From the NCBI GenBank assembly GCA_021229015.1, contig CM037780.1, forward strand, positions 66,322,055 to 66,386,054: a stretch of DNA of 64,000 nt, given 5' to 3'. A program made the position numbers and the translations under genes. Positions 22,475-34,560 of the stretch are shown here, piece by piece (the stretch's first letter is position 1; every line of letters begins with the position of its first letter). The stretch comes from Solen grandis (taxonomy: Eukaryota; Mollusca; Bivalvia; Adapedonta; Solenidae). The notes below the pieces were generated by a model. The model saw only the letters and a list, made by a program, of their open reading frames with translations. It had not been told where the DNA came from and ran no database searches.

Positions 22475-24865
22475 TATAAATTCGGTGTTTGGAATTAAGT
22501 CGCTGGCCTTAGTTCACAGGTTGGCTATTATTCAGAGGTAACCACTACTGTATGTATCTTGCTTTTATTGGAATCATGATTATGCTTCTTAACATTCCAA
22601 ATCATTCTTTTGAAGTTTTCATCTTTGATAAGTATATATGGAAAAATGTAGGTGACTGTTACACAGCTTTGACCTCCCAGTGTCTCAGTAGTTACTTGAA
22701 TGGTAGATTTAAAGTTAAGGCCCTTTTTATCATCTAGGAATGTAATCATTTTTCTTCACCAATGAATATAATATAGTAGTTTTGAAGACTGTGTATTCTG
22801 ACAAGTATTTTCCATTGTGATTCAATTATAGTAGCCAATTGACTTTGTGAGTAAGAATTATATGCCCTTTTTAGATGACTAAAGTCAAGCTTTATAAGCA
22901 TGTAACTTACTATCATGCATTAACTTATTAACAAGCTTAATGCGTATTGATATCATGACAGTCTTCAGGGGCAGCAAACAAACAATTTAGATCATTTTTA
23001 ACCAACTTTAAATACAAATTATAGCCCTTTTTGACTTCAGAAATGTTTGCTGAAGATTTGCATGCATCATATTATCATGCATAGGTATATTTTAGCAATC
23101 AGTTATGGGATAGACTTGAAACTTCATGAAGGGCATTATACAATCAAGTTAGATTTATAGCTGAGATAATTATAAATTTAAATTGGCCCTATTTGAACTG
23201 AACTTAATTTTGCTATTTCAGTTTTGTATGTAATTTACTAAAATGCATATATCTTATAGAAACCAGTTACGCTTATTGATTTAATTCTTTGCAAAGGTCT
23301 CGGGAACATCAAACAAACAAATTAGATAACTCTTGTCTAAAACAGATTATACAGCAGAGGAAATTGCCCTGGCTAGGATTGAACCCAAGACCTCGCAAAT
23401 GCAAAGAGGACACTCTTACGACTGAGCTATTGCGCCAGTAAATTTTATGATTTTGGAGACATAAGTTTGGGCTTTTCCTTTTGAGCCTCTAAGCTAAAGG
23501 TCATTTTGTTTGACGCTTAAACTAGAAATAAAGTTCTGTTGTTTTTTTTGCCTGAAATAAGAAGTTTAAGGAATCATGTAATACATGTATTTTCATTAAA
23601 GATTCAAGATTATTATTATCTTTATGGGCAGATGGGGTGTTTTACAACATAAAAATTGATTGCATTGTGTCACATGATGACTTTTGTTTCATTTATAAAA
23701 GAGTATTGCTCCAAGAAAAAACACATTAATTCATTGTGTATGATTCAACACTTAAATTTTGAAAGCCAAAACCAACTGATCATTTAAATTTTGATCTTTG
23801 ACATTTGAAAGTTAATCAAATTCGTGTTTCCATTTCTGATTAGATCTTGACAACACTTTGTATCCCAAGTGTCGGGAAACAGTCATTTAACCACAGAATG
23901 TTATTCTAATTCCAATAGCTGCTCCCTGCCTTTATCTTAGCTTACTTGTCTATCACTTTCAGTGGAATTGCGCACAGTTAGGTTCCATCTTACTGTATGT
24001 GTGGAAAATACAAAGAGTGGAGACGAAATTGAACATTGCATTTCGAACATAAGGAATTCATAGGCAAAACATAAGGTACACGCATGTTGCAGTGACAAGC
24101 AGTGGCAATCAATATTTTGTGGTTGCAGTAAGCATCTAGAGACACTCTGGACCTTTGTGTTGGGTCGTGTAATCGCTGACAGCATTAGCAATATCTGAAA
24201 ACAAATGGCTTTGTTTCTTCGGGAGAGATAAATCAGGTTGTCAGTTTGAAGACTGGCAGTAAATGTTGAAACATTATAGTCAAATGATTGTTGCTGCTAG
24301 GGGGGAATTGGTTAAGAAATGTTTAGATGGATTAAGTTAGAGCTCAAGTAAAAGTATTTGATGATAGCTGGTTGATCTTACAGGTATTTAAATAAGTAAA
24401 AAAGTGACACAATGATTGTGAAGATTTAATGATTTAAATCATTCTAGTTTTATATCATGTGTAAGAATTTTTCAAACTTAATTACAAATTTTTCATATCT
24501 TTGTTGTTCTTATCTCTCAAATATTTCAAGGATGAATTATTTTATGAGCTAAATTTATGTATTGAGGAATAATAAATGTATGAAGTATAATTATTTTCAT
24601 TAAGTTTTTAAGGTTCATAAATCAGGATTTAATTTTTTTGATTCACGCAAATAAAAATATCTCTAGATTACGAAAGACTGCTGACATTTGGGACTTGATT
24701 CTCATAATGTTGAAAAGACGAAGAAGATATTAAGATCTTAGTATATGGACTCAGAATGTCTTCATAAGTAAAGGAGTCAGCTCTCAAGTGGCATAATGAG
24801 CAACGTCCAAGAGGAATTACTGCAAGTTCAGGTGTACCAGTGACACTATAACCCCAGTTGGTGCC
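22475..24865. other. Gene-free upstream region of the MYORG-like gene
   Basis: Between 22850 and 23340 decayed family-B-like core units occur (ATTATAGCCCTTTTTGACTT, TTTGCTGAAGATTTGCATG). The 24200-24780 part is AT-rich. It should hold the promoter and 5' UTR of the MYORG-like gene. No TATA box or CpG-rich promoter stands out. Confidence 0.4.
23366..23438 (-). repeat. tRNA-like sequence, probable SINE head relic
   Basis: On the - strand CTGGCGCAATAGCTCAGTCG resembles a tRNA 5' part with box A, and GGTCTTGGGTTCAATCC resembles box B. The spacing is close to a tRNA, but acceptor and anticodon stems do not pair well, so a tRNA-derived relic is more likely than a functional tRNA gene. Confidence 0.45.
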
Positions 24866-25029
24866 ATGTTAGACTCAAAGGAGAATGTGACAGATACACG
24901 TGCAGGGGGTTTGTCTCCAACTGGAAATATGAACCCCAATGAGGAAGTAGAGGGAGGGGATAAGCATGTGGAAGGGGAAGCAACTCTGTTGGAAAAATGT
25001 TTATACCCACTGGATGACAGTTGCACAGA
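24866..25029 (+). CDS. MYORG-like GH31 glycosidase, predicted first coding exon
   Basis: From ATG at 24866 (context GTGCC-ATG) it encodes 54 residues, MLDSKENVTDTRAGG and so on, ending LEKCLYPLDDSCT plus two bases of a split codon. A donor GTAGGT follows at 25030. The frame has no earlier ATG before an upstream stop. The composition (acidic, Gly/Asn-rich, no hydrophobic segment) suits a cytoplasmic tail. The split-codon phase (two bases) matches the exon at 35464, which opens with the one completing base (GA+G = Glu). The assignment to this gene rests on phase, strand and order only. An unrelated or alternative first exon is possible. Confidence 0.5.
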
Positions 25030-25521
25030 GTAGGTGTTGCTTTTATTTATATACCATTATATTTGTTTGCTGAGCTTTGATTTATGATTCCTACAAACAG
25101 TATTTGAGGAGTCATTAAACAGACTATACTGTCTTGAAATAGATATGTGATGCTGCCACATAGCATTTTCACTCCATTTACATGTGGTTTGATATTAAAA
25201 CTAGTCACATGTAAATGTACAGGAGACTAGGCCAGCAGCACTCCTGCAATACTTGTATCCAGGAATTACATGTATAATGGAAAACAAAGGCCAGTATAAA
25301 TAGAATTGTTCAGTAGTTCTATTAAAATCAAATCTTCTCTTTCGGAGTTGGCATTTTAAATAATTATGCACTGTTTATTTTCTAACAATAAAAATTGTTT
25401 GTAATGTCTGGGGTGATTATATAGTCTAGGATATCCAATATAGATTTTTCTGGGCCAAGTCTATATACTTACATGTATATCTATTTTATGCTTAACACTA
25501 TTCAAGATGTTAATTGTTCCA

Positions 25522-26050
25522 CTTTAAGCTTACCACAGCACAACATGCTCAAGTTGAGCTATTTTGATCACCCTGTGTCCAGCCTCTATAGTCAACAATT
25601 TGTTTTAAAAGACATGTCCTCTGAAACCACTTGGTAGAAATTTATGAAACCTAGTATAAAATATCTTTTAGCAGCCCATCACCAAATTACTTAAATAAAC
25701 TTGATCCATGTGGAACTCAGGTTGCCATGGCAACCAACTGAATTTTGATAATCTTCATTTCTGAAACAAATGGTCAGAATTTAATTTCACCTCATGGCCC
25801 TCTACCATATTGTGAAAGTAAAGTTGATCCCTTGAAAAATAAGGCCCCCAGAGGATATGGCTAGCTTCCTTAGTGTTTCATACTATATACATGTGTACAG
25901 AAAATTTTCTTCTCTTGTGATACCAATTGTCTGAATTTGATTTTCATTTCATTTGACACAGTCACCTCATAGACCTCTTCTGCAATTTCTAACAAATGAT
26001 ATGATCCTATAAAAAATGAGGACCATAAGGGGGTCAGCTAGTTTCCTTAT
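25522..26050 (+). mobile_element. HINE family A, copy 4, decayed, 3' end lost
   Basis: It opens CTTTAAGCTTACC...GCACAACATGCTCAAGTTGAGCTATTTTGATCACCC and has type A core sequence (TTGCCATGGCAACC, AATAAACTTGATCCATGTGG). The hairpin terminus is missing. A related core piece lies near 59700-60000. Confidence 0.55.
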
Positions 26051-26228
26051 ACTTTTTTTATTACGATTAATATTATTTGCATATTGGGTGTGTTCCCCCA
26101 TATTATTTATAATTATAATTTTTATAATATTTTAAGTCATACTAAGTAATAAAGGTTTTTCCTCTCTACAAACACCAATAAATTGGAATATTTCATTATT
26201 TTCCCCTTATCCTTCTTCATCTGATTGC

Positions 26229-26276
26229 TTCTCTCTCTCTGTCTCTGTCTGTCTGTCTGTCTGTCTCGATCTCTCT
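26229..26276 (+). repeat. TC/TCTG microsatellite
   Basis: CTCTCTCTCTGTCTCTGTCTGTCTG and so on, about 48 bases of mixed TC and TCTG units. Confidence 0.9.
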
Positions 26277-26554
26277 AAATGTTAATTAACTATTACTTTG
26301 TAATTATAATGTGATGATATTATTCAAATCTTACAGCCGCAAATGGATGATGTAATGTACAAATGTATATTCAAGGCCAAGAACATGAAATCTGGATATT
26401 TTTGGTGATATGATCAATCATATTCTGCTCTGTTTATTAAATAGTAATTTTCATTGATTTGTTTTAAAAAAAAATCATTATCACAAAACAAAGATGGTGT
26501 GTGTATCCAGTTAAAATCTGATCAGATTTCTATCAGCCAGAAAAAGATAAAAAG

Positions 26555-26741
26555 TTAACCCTTTCCCTCATAGAGGACACCATGAAAAGACCTATGCGAA
26601 CAGTCGCTGCTCCTCAGTGGTCTGGAAATGAGGATTTTGTAATTAAATTTGGTAAGGTTTAACTGTGGTTTTCTGCAGATCAGGCTTTATGTGATACCTA
26701 TTGAGGGTGTCAAAATGAGTATATATGAGGGAAAGGGTTAA
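26555..26741. mobile_element. Family P MITE, copy 2, hairpin arm deleted
   Basis: TTAA at both ends (26555-26558, 26738-26741) with CCCTTTCCCTCATA inverted ends. It is collinear with the copy at 13408 but lacks the central hairpin, joining GCGAACAG directly to TCGCTGCTCC. Excision of the hairpin is a simple explanation. Confidence 0.75.
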
Positions 26742-26914
26742 AGCATTTTGTATGCAAATCAGAATTTTATGATGGAGTTGTCCTTTGCATTGAGACAATA
26801 TGACCATGGTCAGACATTTCTCATTGTACTCTCTTCTAAGGAGCTATATTGTAAAATAAACAGTCCTTGTAAGGATTCTTTATTTCCTTATACACGAACA
26901 TTGGTTAAAAAATA

Positions 26915-27060
26915 AGTTCCTACAATTAATACTATCAAAAATCACTATCATCAGGTTCTGTTTCTGGCTTGGATGAGTACTTTGCTCCTGGGAAAGTCAT
27001 GAAAGATATGTGTTATTACATCTTGGGTTCGATCCCACAGATCTTCAGATCTGTCGTGGA
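26915..27060 (-). mobile_element. Family 3 SINE remnant
   Basis: It shares GTACTTTGCTCCTGGGAAAG and TTGGGTTCGATCCCACA with the - strand SINE at 13934-14145. The head region is replaced by a short GATCTGT repeat. Confidence 0.45.
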
Positions 27061-28320
27061 TATTTCAGATCTGTTGTGGAAATATCGGATCTGCTGTCTT
27101 GTGTACTTCACATGCAATACCGTGTTCATTAACTTGAAAACAGATTTACTATATTGTTGTTCATTTATGCAGAGCTGTACTTAGATCTCATAAATGGATG
27201 TTTGACCATCGAAGTTATTAATAAAGCCTTTGCCTCATATATACGTGTTTTGATGCATTGATAAACAAAGTCAACTCAGATCCAATAGGAGCTGTCTGAT
27301 CAGGGTCTCCAATGTTTGATCATACAATATTGTAGCTCAGATTCTAGACAGTCTGCATGACAAAGAAAAATAATCCATTGTTTCATATACCATATAAAGT
27401 TTATAGTAAATTATTATTTGTTAAATTGTAGATTTGTATATAAATATGATTAAACAACTATAATGAAAAGAAAGGGAGCATTGCTTTCTAGACTTTTCAT
27501 ACTCTTTGCCTCATAAAGCAGAAATATATACAGGAATGTCACACACATTGCAACTTGTTTGTAAGAAGTCAATATTTTTTCATACTGTGGAGTCAAGGTA
27601 GTATTCATCACCTTTAGCAATACATCTAATTGCTCAGGGTTTGGGGAGTTTATTTTAGTGCATAAGGTAATGAAGATCTATTATATAGTACCATTAAGAT
27701 GTAGTATAAAAGCCAGGGAAGTGTGATGTCCAATCCCCTACAGTGATAAAATCACAGACTACCCATTTCTATGATTGGGTTGTCTAGTGAGAACTTAATG
27801 TGATTCTGCATTAACCCAGTCACTCTTTCAGACATGTTGTATGGTTTGACGGAAATTAATTCAGTAGTTATCTTGTGTTCTGAATCCCATGGAAGAGATA
27901 CAGGATTTCCTGTACTGTTTGTGAAGAAATGAAATTAGCATATTATTATCATCTGCTGTGATTTTTTTCAGAAGCTCGTGTTTTCAGACGAAAGAATGAC
28001 TTATTAATGTTTGGATTCATAAATTTTAACCTTGGACACTTTCGTATACATTTATTATATTTTATTATTGGCAACACTAAAGATTTATAATAGGCAAAAA
28101 AAAAAAAAGAATCGTTCATTTTGCTTGGAATATTACCATAATACTTCAGTCATTTCACAGCCTAAGTTTTAGTAAAACTATTGTAGGAATTTGAAATGAT
28201 TGTATTGTATTTCAGGATTGTTGTTTATAGCTTGTCGATATATTTTTATCACTGTGATGTCATCCTTGTTGGGGTCATCCTGAAAAAAATGAACATTGGT
28301 CAAAATGTCTAACCTACTAA

Positions 28321-28446
28321 ACCATCTGTCATCAAACTTCACATACTTGTTCTATCACAAGAGCTACATTCTCATCAAGGGCCATAACTCCATCTGTCAT
28401 CAAACTTCACATACTTGTTCTATCACAAGGGCTACATTCTCATCAA
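28321..28446 (+). repeat. Direct duplication of about 64 bases
   Basis: CCATCTGTCATCAAACTTCA...CTACATTCTCATCAA is present twice in tandem with one or two differences, just upstream of HINE copy 5. Confidence 0.8.
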
Positions 28447-28481
28447 ACTCTTAGGTCCATTTTGACCTAATTTATCTAACC

Positions 28482-28831
28482 TTTTTAGCTCACCTCAGAG
28501 CACAACGTGCTCAAGGTGAGCTATTATGATCACCCTGCATCGTATGTTGTCCGTTGTCAACAATTTGTTTTAAACAACATCTCCTCTGAAACTGTTGGAC
28601 AGAATGTGATCAAACTTGGCAAGGATGATCCTTGGGTGAACCTTCACAAAAGTTGCTAAAATAAATTTGATCCATGTGGAACTCAGGTTGCCATGGCAAT
28701 GGAAAGAAATGAATTATGAAAATCATCTCCTTCAAAACTACTGGCCAGATTTCAAAATGTTTTAGTACAGATGTTCCTTGGATAACCCTATACTCAGATG
28801 AGCGATACAGGGCCTCTGTGCCCCTCTTGTT
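28482..28831 (+). mobile_element. HINE-like element, family A, copy 5
   Basis: TTTTTAGCTCACCTCAGAGC at 28482; the 3' end CTCAGATGAGCGATAC, hairpin AGGGCCTCTGTGCCCCT, CTTGTT ends at 28831. At 350 bases it is the shortest copy with both ends, with a single type A core unit. Confidence 0.8.
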
Positions 28832-29317
28832 TAAAAAAAAAATCCTAACAGAGTCAGACGAGTATTGGCACCCGATTGTGGTGTTCTTTTTTTTTGTCTC
28901 ATCCATTTTAAGAATATTGGTACTATAATCTTTCCCCCACTGGTCAAAATTCATTCTCTCCGACGCTGAATTGGTACAGTTGCATGCTCATCAGTTCCTC
29001 CATCAAAATATGCCAACTTAAGTCCAACTTCCTACTGCCTTGCATATTAGTTTGTTGTTGGCACTTTGCACTGTGTGATTCCCATGGCAATTTTTTTTAT
29101 TTACACAAGGAGAATGAAAAAAAAGTTATAATCAAAATTATTATATTCAAATTATTTGAAATATTTGGAACAATATCTGTTGCATTTCACTAAGCGATGC
29201 TGTTAAAAAGATTTCTCCAGTTCATGCAAAAAACGTATCTGAGTTCCCACAAATACTGCTTTTGCTAAAACTGAGGTGTTTCTGAGAATAATTTCACTCT
29301 GAAGTGCGACAGAAATC

Positions 29318-29600
29318 TTAACCCTTTCCCTCATAGAGGACACCATGAAAAGACCTATGCTATCAGCATAAAACCAGATCAGTTTTACTCGCAGGCTGAT
29401 CAGGTTTTATGCTGTTCGCTGCTCCTCAGTGGTCTGGAAATGAGGATTTTGTAATTAAATTTGATAAGGTTTAACTGTGGTTTTCTGCAGATCAGGCTTT
29501 ATGTGGTACCTTAGTATTGAGTGCGTCAAAATGAGGGAAAGGGTTAAAATGAGTCTATATGAGGGAAAGGGTTAAAATGAGTCTATATGAGGGAAAGGGT
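29318..29600. mobile_element. Family P MITE, copy 3, with repeated right terminus
   Basis: TTAA at 29318 and 29543 bounds the MITE. The central hairpin is reduced. After the right end, the 28-base block AAATGAGTCTATATGAGGG-AAAGGGTT is repeated twice more to about 29600, so the terminus has started to amplify in tandem. Confidence 0.7.
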
Positions 29601-29680
29601 AAATTTAGATTCTAGATTTTCCAAAGTGATACAGAATAAAGATGAGGGCTTTACATCTCAGACATTCAATGTGGTGGCAA

Positions 29681-29937
29681 TTAACCCTTTACATCATGAA
29701 TATTCATGTACAAATTTATGACTTCATGAATATTACCAGTAATTACTGTAACTGAACTTAAAATGATGTATGGGATCATGAATTCTTTTTTGCCACACAG
29801 ACTGTAGAAACTGAGCTACAATATTATATGAACAAACAGAGAGGACTCTGACCAGACATCTCCTATAGGAGCAGTCTGATCTGGGTCTGCCGTGTTTGCA
29901 ATTTGTCAAAATAAGTCTGTGTAAGGTAAAGGGTTAA
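29681..29937. mobile_element. Family Q MITE (TTAA-flanked)
   Basis: TTAA at 29681-29684 and 29934-29937 with ends CCCTTTACATCATGAATATT and GGTAAAGGGTTAA. The interior includes GACATCTCCTATAGGAGCAG and ACTGAACTTAAAATGATGTA blocks shared by the other family Q copies. The target and ends suggest piggyBac-type mobilisation. Confidence 0.7.
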
Positions 29938-31252
29938 TGTGTCAGGTCAAACCGCCTTCAAATAAATATGCATATCTGTTTAAGCAAATGCATGTGATTT
30001 CATTAGTTACTTTGTTCAACAGCCTTCGGCAAACATTCGGGGTGAGACATGTTTTGGGTGAGCCAGTTTTGTTGAATAAAGGGAGATAACACATTGTGTG
30101 CTCATTATCCCCAGCTGTCAGATCACTGTTTACTTGGTAATGTTTACTTGGTTTCCTTCTCCTATGCCAGCAATTTTGCCTAAAGCCAACACATTTGGAG
30201 ATGAATATGAAAATGTTTTTGCGCCTGTATTCAGATAGGCTCATGTCTCCATATATTTACCACAAGAAGACGGTGTTACAGTCTGTAATTGTGCACCTGA
30301 GATCCAGCAATTTAATGAAAAAAGGTCACATTTCTTTCTTCCTTTTTTTTCAGCAAGCTCTTCCTAGGTTCACTTTTCTTCTTTTTTTTACTAATATTGA
30401 AATTAGTTGTACACTGTTTTATGTATGGGAGTCTGGCCCACAGAGACATTGAGAAAGAGTCTGTTGTATACAACATTAAAATTTATTAAAGTTCTGATTA
30501 ATTTTTGTATTTAAGTCAAGACTTAGCCACCATAACAACAGTAATTGGTAGAAATCAAAAAGTTACAATTCATTGTTTGAATTGCAATATTTCATGGAGC
30601 ATGTTATTATGGAGTGTGTTATAAAGGAGTGTGCTATAATTCATTATTTAATATGTTATAATGGAGTGTGTTATAAAGGAGTGTGCTAAAATGGAATTTG
30701 TGATAATGGAGTGTTGTGATGGAGCATGTTGTAACGGAGTGTTGCATCATGGAGTTTGCTGTAATGGAATTTGTTATCATGGAGCGTGTTATAATGGAGT
30801 GAGCTGTAATGGAGTATGTTATAATGGAGTGTTATGATGGGGCATGTTATAATGGAATGTGTTATAATGGAGTGTGTTATAATGGATCTTCTGTGTCTTC
30901 CAAATATAGTTGTGAAATAAGTATGTTATCATAGTACCATAATGTGTGTATGCGTTTATACACACATTTTTATATACATATATGCATGTTTGATTTCAGC
31001 AAACATTGCTGTTGCATTTGGCAGCTGTCATGATATTGATGTCTGTCAAATTCATCAGCTTGTTTGGCTTACAAATTGATCTGGAAGCAGATTTCTTAAT
31101 TATCTATTTGGTAGCCTCTTTCCTCCCTGTCTCAAGTAGAAGATTTGTTGATTTTCTGTCAGAGATCTTGCTCAGTGAGATGAATTACTTCAGGTAACCA
31201 CTAAACTTCATTAGCATCTGTAAAATGCACTCATTTACCAACATTGTTCGTT
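29938..31252. other. Intronic DNA, with a short minisatellite
   Basis: No coding region supported; several short open frames lack domains. The minisatellite at 30596-30890 is listed separately. Confidence 0.4.
30596..30890 (+). repeat. Minisatellite, about 17-base unit
   Basis: Diverged tandem units of ATGGAGTGTGTTATA type (ATGGAGCATGTTGTA, ATGGAATTTGTTATC and so on), roughly 16 copies. Confidence 0.85.
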
Positions 31253-32332
31253 CTTTAGCTCAACTGAGCACAACTTGCTTATGGTGAGCTATTGTGATCG
31301 CCTTTTGTCCGGTGTCCCTGTGTGCGTGTGTCTGTGCATGCATGTGTCTGGCATCAACAAATTTCTTTAAACAACATCTCCTCTTTAACAACTGGGCAAA
31401 TTTTTATGAAACTTTACAGGAATGTTCCTTGGATGATGCCCGTTTAAAGTTGTTCGATTATTTCATTCCATGCAGAAATCTGGTTGCCATATGAAATATG
31501 AACATTTTGAAAATCTTCTCCTCCAAATTACTGGCCAGATTTCAAAGTTAATTGGCACAGATGTTCCTTGGGTCACTCTCTACCAAGATTGTTCAAATTA
31601 TTTTGATCCTTTAAAAAAAACATGGCCGACAGGGGGTGGAGCCTGTTTTCCTTTTATGTTTATAGGAAAAACTGCAAAAATCTTCTCCAAAAATACTGGT
31701 TGCATTTCAAAGTTATTTGGCACAGATGTTCCTTAGGTCACTCTCTACCAAGATTGTTCAAATTATTTTGATTCTTTGAAATATGTGGCTGCCAGGGGGC
31801 AGAGGCCATTTTCCATATATGTATATAGTAAAACCTTAAAAAATCTTCTCCTCCAAAAGTACCAGCTGGATTTCAAAGTTATTTGGCATAGATGTTCCTT
31901 GGGTAACTCTCGATCATGATTGTTAAAAAAAAATTTGATCTGTTTAAAAAAATTGCTGCCAGGAGGCGGGGCCCGTTTTCCTTATATATGAATACATTTC
32001 AAATTTGAAAATCTTCTTGGCCAAAAGTACTGGCTGGATTTCAAAGTTATTTGGCACAGATGTTCCTTGGGTCACTCTCTACCAAGATTGTTCAAATTAT
32101 TTTGATCTGATGAAAAACATGGCCGCCAGGGAACTAAGCCAATTTTCCTTATATGTATATTGTACAAATTAGAAAATTCCTGTTGTCCAAAAGTACTCAC
32201 TTGATTTATGGCTGGGCTGGCAGAGTGCAGAGCCCATTTTCCACAATATCATAAGATATTTGCTGTTTCTTTCCCTCCCACTAATACTTGGTTCTCAGGT
32301 GAGCGACCCATGGCCATCATGGCCCTCTTGTT
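31253..32332 (+). mobile_element. HINE-like element, family A, copy 6, type A core
   Basis: The 5' end is CTTTAGCTCAACTGAGCACAAC; the 3' end is CTCAGGTGAGCGACC, hairpin GGCCATCATGGCC and CTCTTGTT ending at 32332. The core is four to five units of about 170 bases (GGCACAGATGTTCCTTGGGT, ACCAAGATTGTTCAAATTAT, CATGGCCGCCAGG). Its 3' end is directly joined to the 5' end of copy 7. Confidence 0.85.
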
Positions 32333-33597
32333 AGCTCACCTGAGCACGTGTGCTCAGGATGAGCTTTTAGGATCGATGAATGTCCGTCGTCCGTCCGTGC
32401 GTCATCCACAATTTGTTCGTTTGCACTCTAGCATCTTCATTTTATGAGCAATTATCTTCAAACTTTAAAATAATGTTTATGACCATAAAATCTCGGCCAA
32501 GTTCGATTATGGCTGATATCGGAACATTAGGAGAGTTATGCCCCTTTTAAAATTAAAAAAGCCAGATTTCACATTGTTTCTTCATTTCATGAGCAATTAT
32601 CTTCAAACTTTATATCAATGTTTATGACCATAAAATCTCGGCCAAGTTCGATTATGGCTGATATCGGAACATTAGGGAAGGAGTTATGCCCCTTTTAAAA
32701 TTCAAAAAAGCCAGATTTCACATTGTTTGCACTCTAGCATCTTCATTTCATGAGCAATTATCTTCAAACTTTATATCAATGTTTATAACCATAAAATCAC
32801 GGCCAAGTTCGATTATGGCTGATATCGTACCATTAGGTCAGGAGTTATGCCCCTTTTAATATTCAAAAAATGCCATATTTCAAGTTGTTTACACTCTAGC
32901 ATCTTCATCTTTTGAGCAATCGTCTTCAAACTTTATGGCAATGCTTATGACCATAAGGTTTCGATTGAGTTCGATTATGGCTGACATTCATCAATTAGGT
33001 CAGGAGTTATGCCCCTTTTAATATTCAAAAAATGCCATATTTCACATTGTTTACACTCTAGCATCTTCATCTTTTGAGCAATCATCTTCAAACTTTATGG
33101 CAATGCTTATGACCATAATGTCTCGATTGAGTTTGATTATGACTGAGATAGGTCAGGAGTTAAGCCCCTTTTAATATAAAAAAATGCCAGATTACACGTT
33201 GTTTACACTCTAGCATCTTCCTTTTTTTAGCAATCATCTTCAAACTTTATTACAATGTTTATGACCATAAGGTCTTGATTGAGTTCAATTGTGGCTGAGA
33301 TGGGTCATTTAGGTCAGGAGTTATGCCCCTTTTAATACAAAAAATGCAAGATTTCACTTTGTTTATTCTCTACCAACTTCATTTTTTTAACAATCATTTT
33401 TAAACTTTAAGACAATGTTTATGCCCATAATCTCACAATCGGGTTCAATTATAACTGATATTGACTTGTAAATTTAGGAGTTATGCCCATTTCACCATAA
33501 AGAAAGCCAGATTTCACTTTTACACTCAAGCATCTTTATTTCTTAAGCAATCATCTTTCTCAGGTGAGCGACCAAGGGCCATCTTGGCCCTCTTGTT
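32331..33597 (+). mobile_element. HINE-like element, family A, copy 7, type B core
   Basis: It starts at TTAGCTCACCTGAGC, sharing the two T with the end of copy 6. It ends CTCAGGTGAGCG, AGGGCCATCTTGGCCCT, CTTGTT at 33597. The core has about 8 units like those of copy 2, and the last units match copy 2 closely, so the two share a recent source. Confidence 0.85.
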
Positions 33598-34176
33598 TTT
33601 TTAAATTATTATGTTATTTAGGAAATAGAGTTTCGTTTTAAGTACTATATTGCAGATTAATACACGGTGTTTAGTTTTGATGCACAGTTGGTCTGAGTGA
33701 TATTAATTACATAGCATATATAATGTCATATAATATGCGTTATTTTTTTAACCGTACATATATTGGAAAATAACACATACTACAAGCCTTTTATGTCTAC
33801 ATATATATTGCATTTTTTTTACCATGTTAGAATTCATTTTAATGCGCACAAACATTTATGAAATAACTTTTACCTATCTTGACTGGTACTGAAGGGGAGT
33901 GGCTAAATTGTGTCTCTACATCTAAAGTACAAAGATTTGACAGGACCTGTAAATGTTAGTAAATTATGATTCATTGACAAGCCACATCAGACTGTCTTAT
34001 GTTCATGAATAGTTGTATGAAACCTGTTACGTTTTATACCAGACACATGGGCCGCTATCCTGAAGCTTTTATTATGGTGAAGATTTCATAAGAATGTAAT
34101 GCAATATACATTGTGTGTTTTTGACGTTGCATTTGATTTTGTCCTATAATTTTGCAAAAAAAGATTACCATTTGTT

Positions 34177-34560
34177 ATGTGACATTATTTTAAGCTATCA
34201 AAAGCAGCATCTTTTGTCTCGATTTTGAGGATTTTTGCAGAAAATGCGGTATTTTATTTCTTCATCAGTTTTAATGGAAAGCAGAAAATTTTGCCTTTCA
34301 CATTGGTCCTAATCATTCTTCTGTCAGATGTACAATATTTTTTAACAAATTTTCCCTTACTCTCAAGGTTTTCCTGAATATTCTAAAATACTGATCATCT
34401 GACAAAAGAATCATTCTAAGGGCCAAGCTATGTTTAGGGCACATTTCTCTACCATAACATCCCATTAAAATTTATGAAGAAATAAAATACTTACAGCAAT
34501 TTCCTCCTCCTGAATCAAGGCAAAAGATGCTGCTTGTGATAGCTTAAAATGACGCCACAT
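34177..34560. mobile_element. Foldback element with about 190-base arms
   Basis: The left arm ATTTTAAGCTATCAAAAGCA...TATTTTATTTCTTCAT pairs with the right arm ATGAAGAAATAAAATA...TGCTTGTGATAGCTTAAAAT across nearly the whole 384 bases. No coding content. It is probably a MITE or foldback transposon; a clear target duplication is not visible. Confidence 0.75.

Noticed and set aside
23366..23438. tRNA-Cys gene on the - strand (GCA possible in the loop)
   Set aside because: The anticodon stem pairs poorly and the acceptor stem does not close; kept only as a tRNA-like relic.
24817..25026. 69-codon open frame on the - strand
   Set aside because: Overlaps the better supported + exon, with no splice signals or domain.
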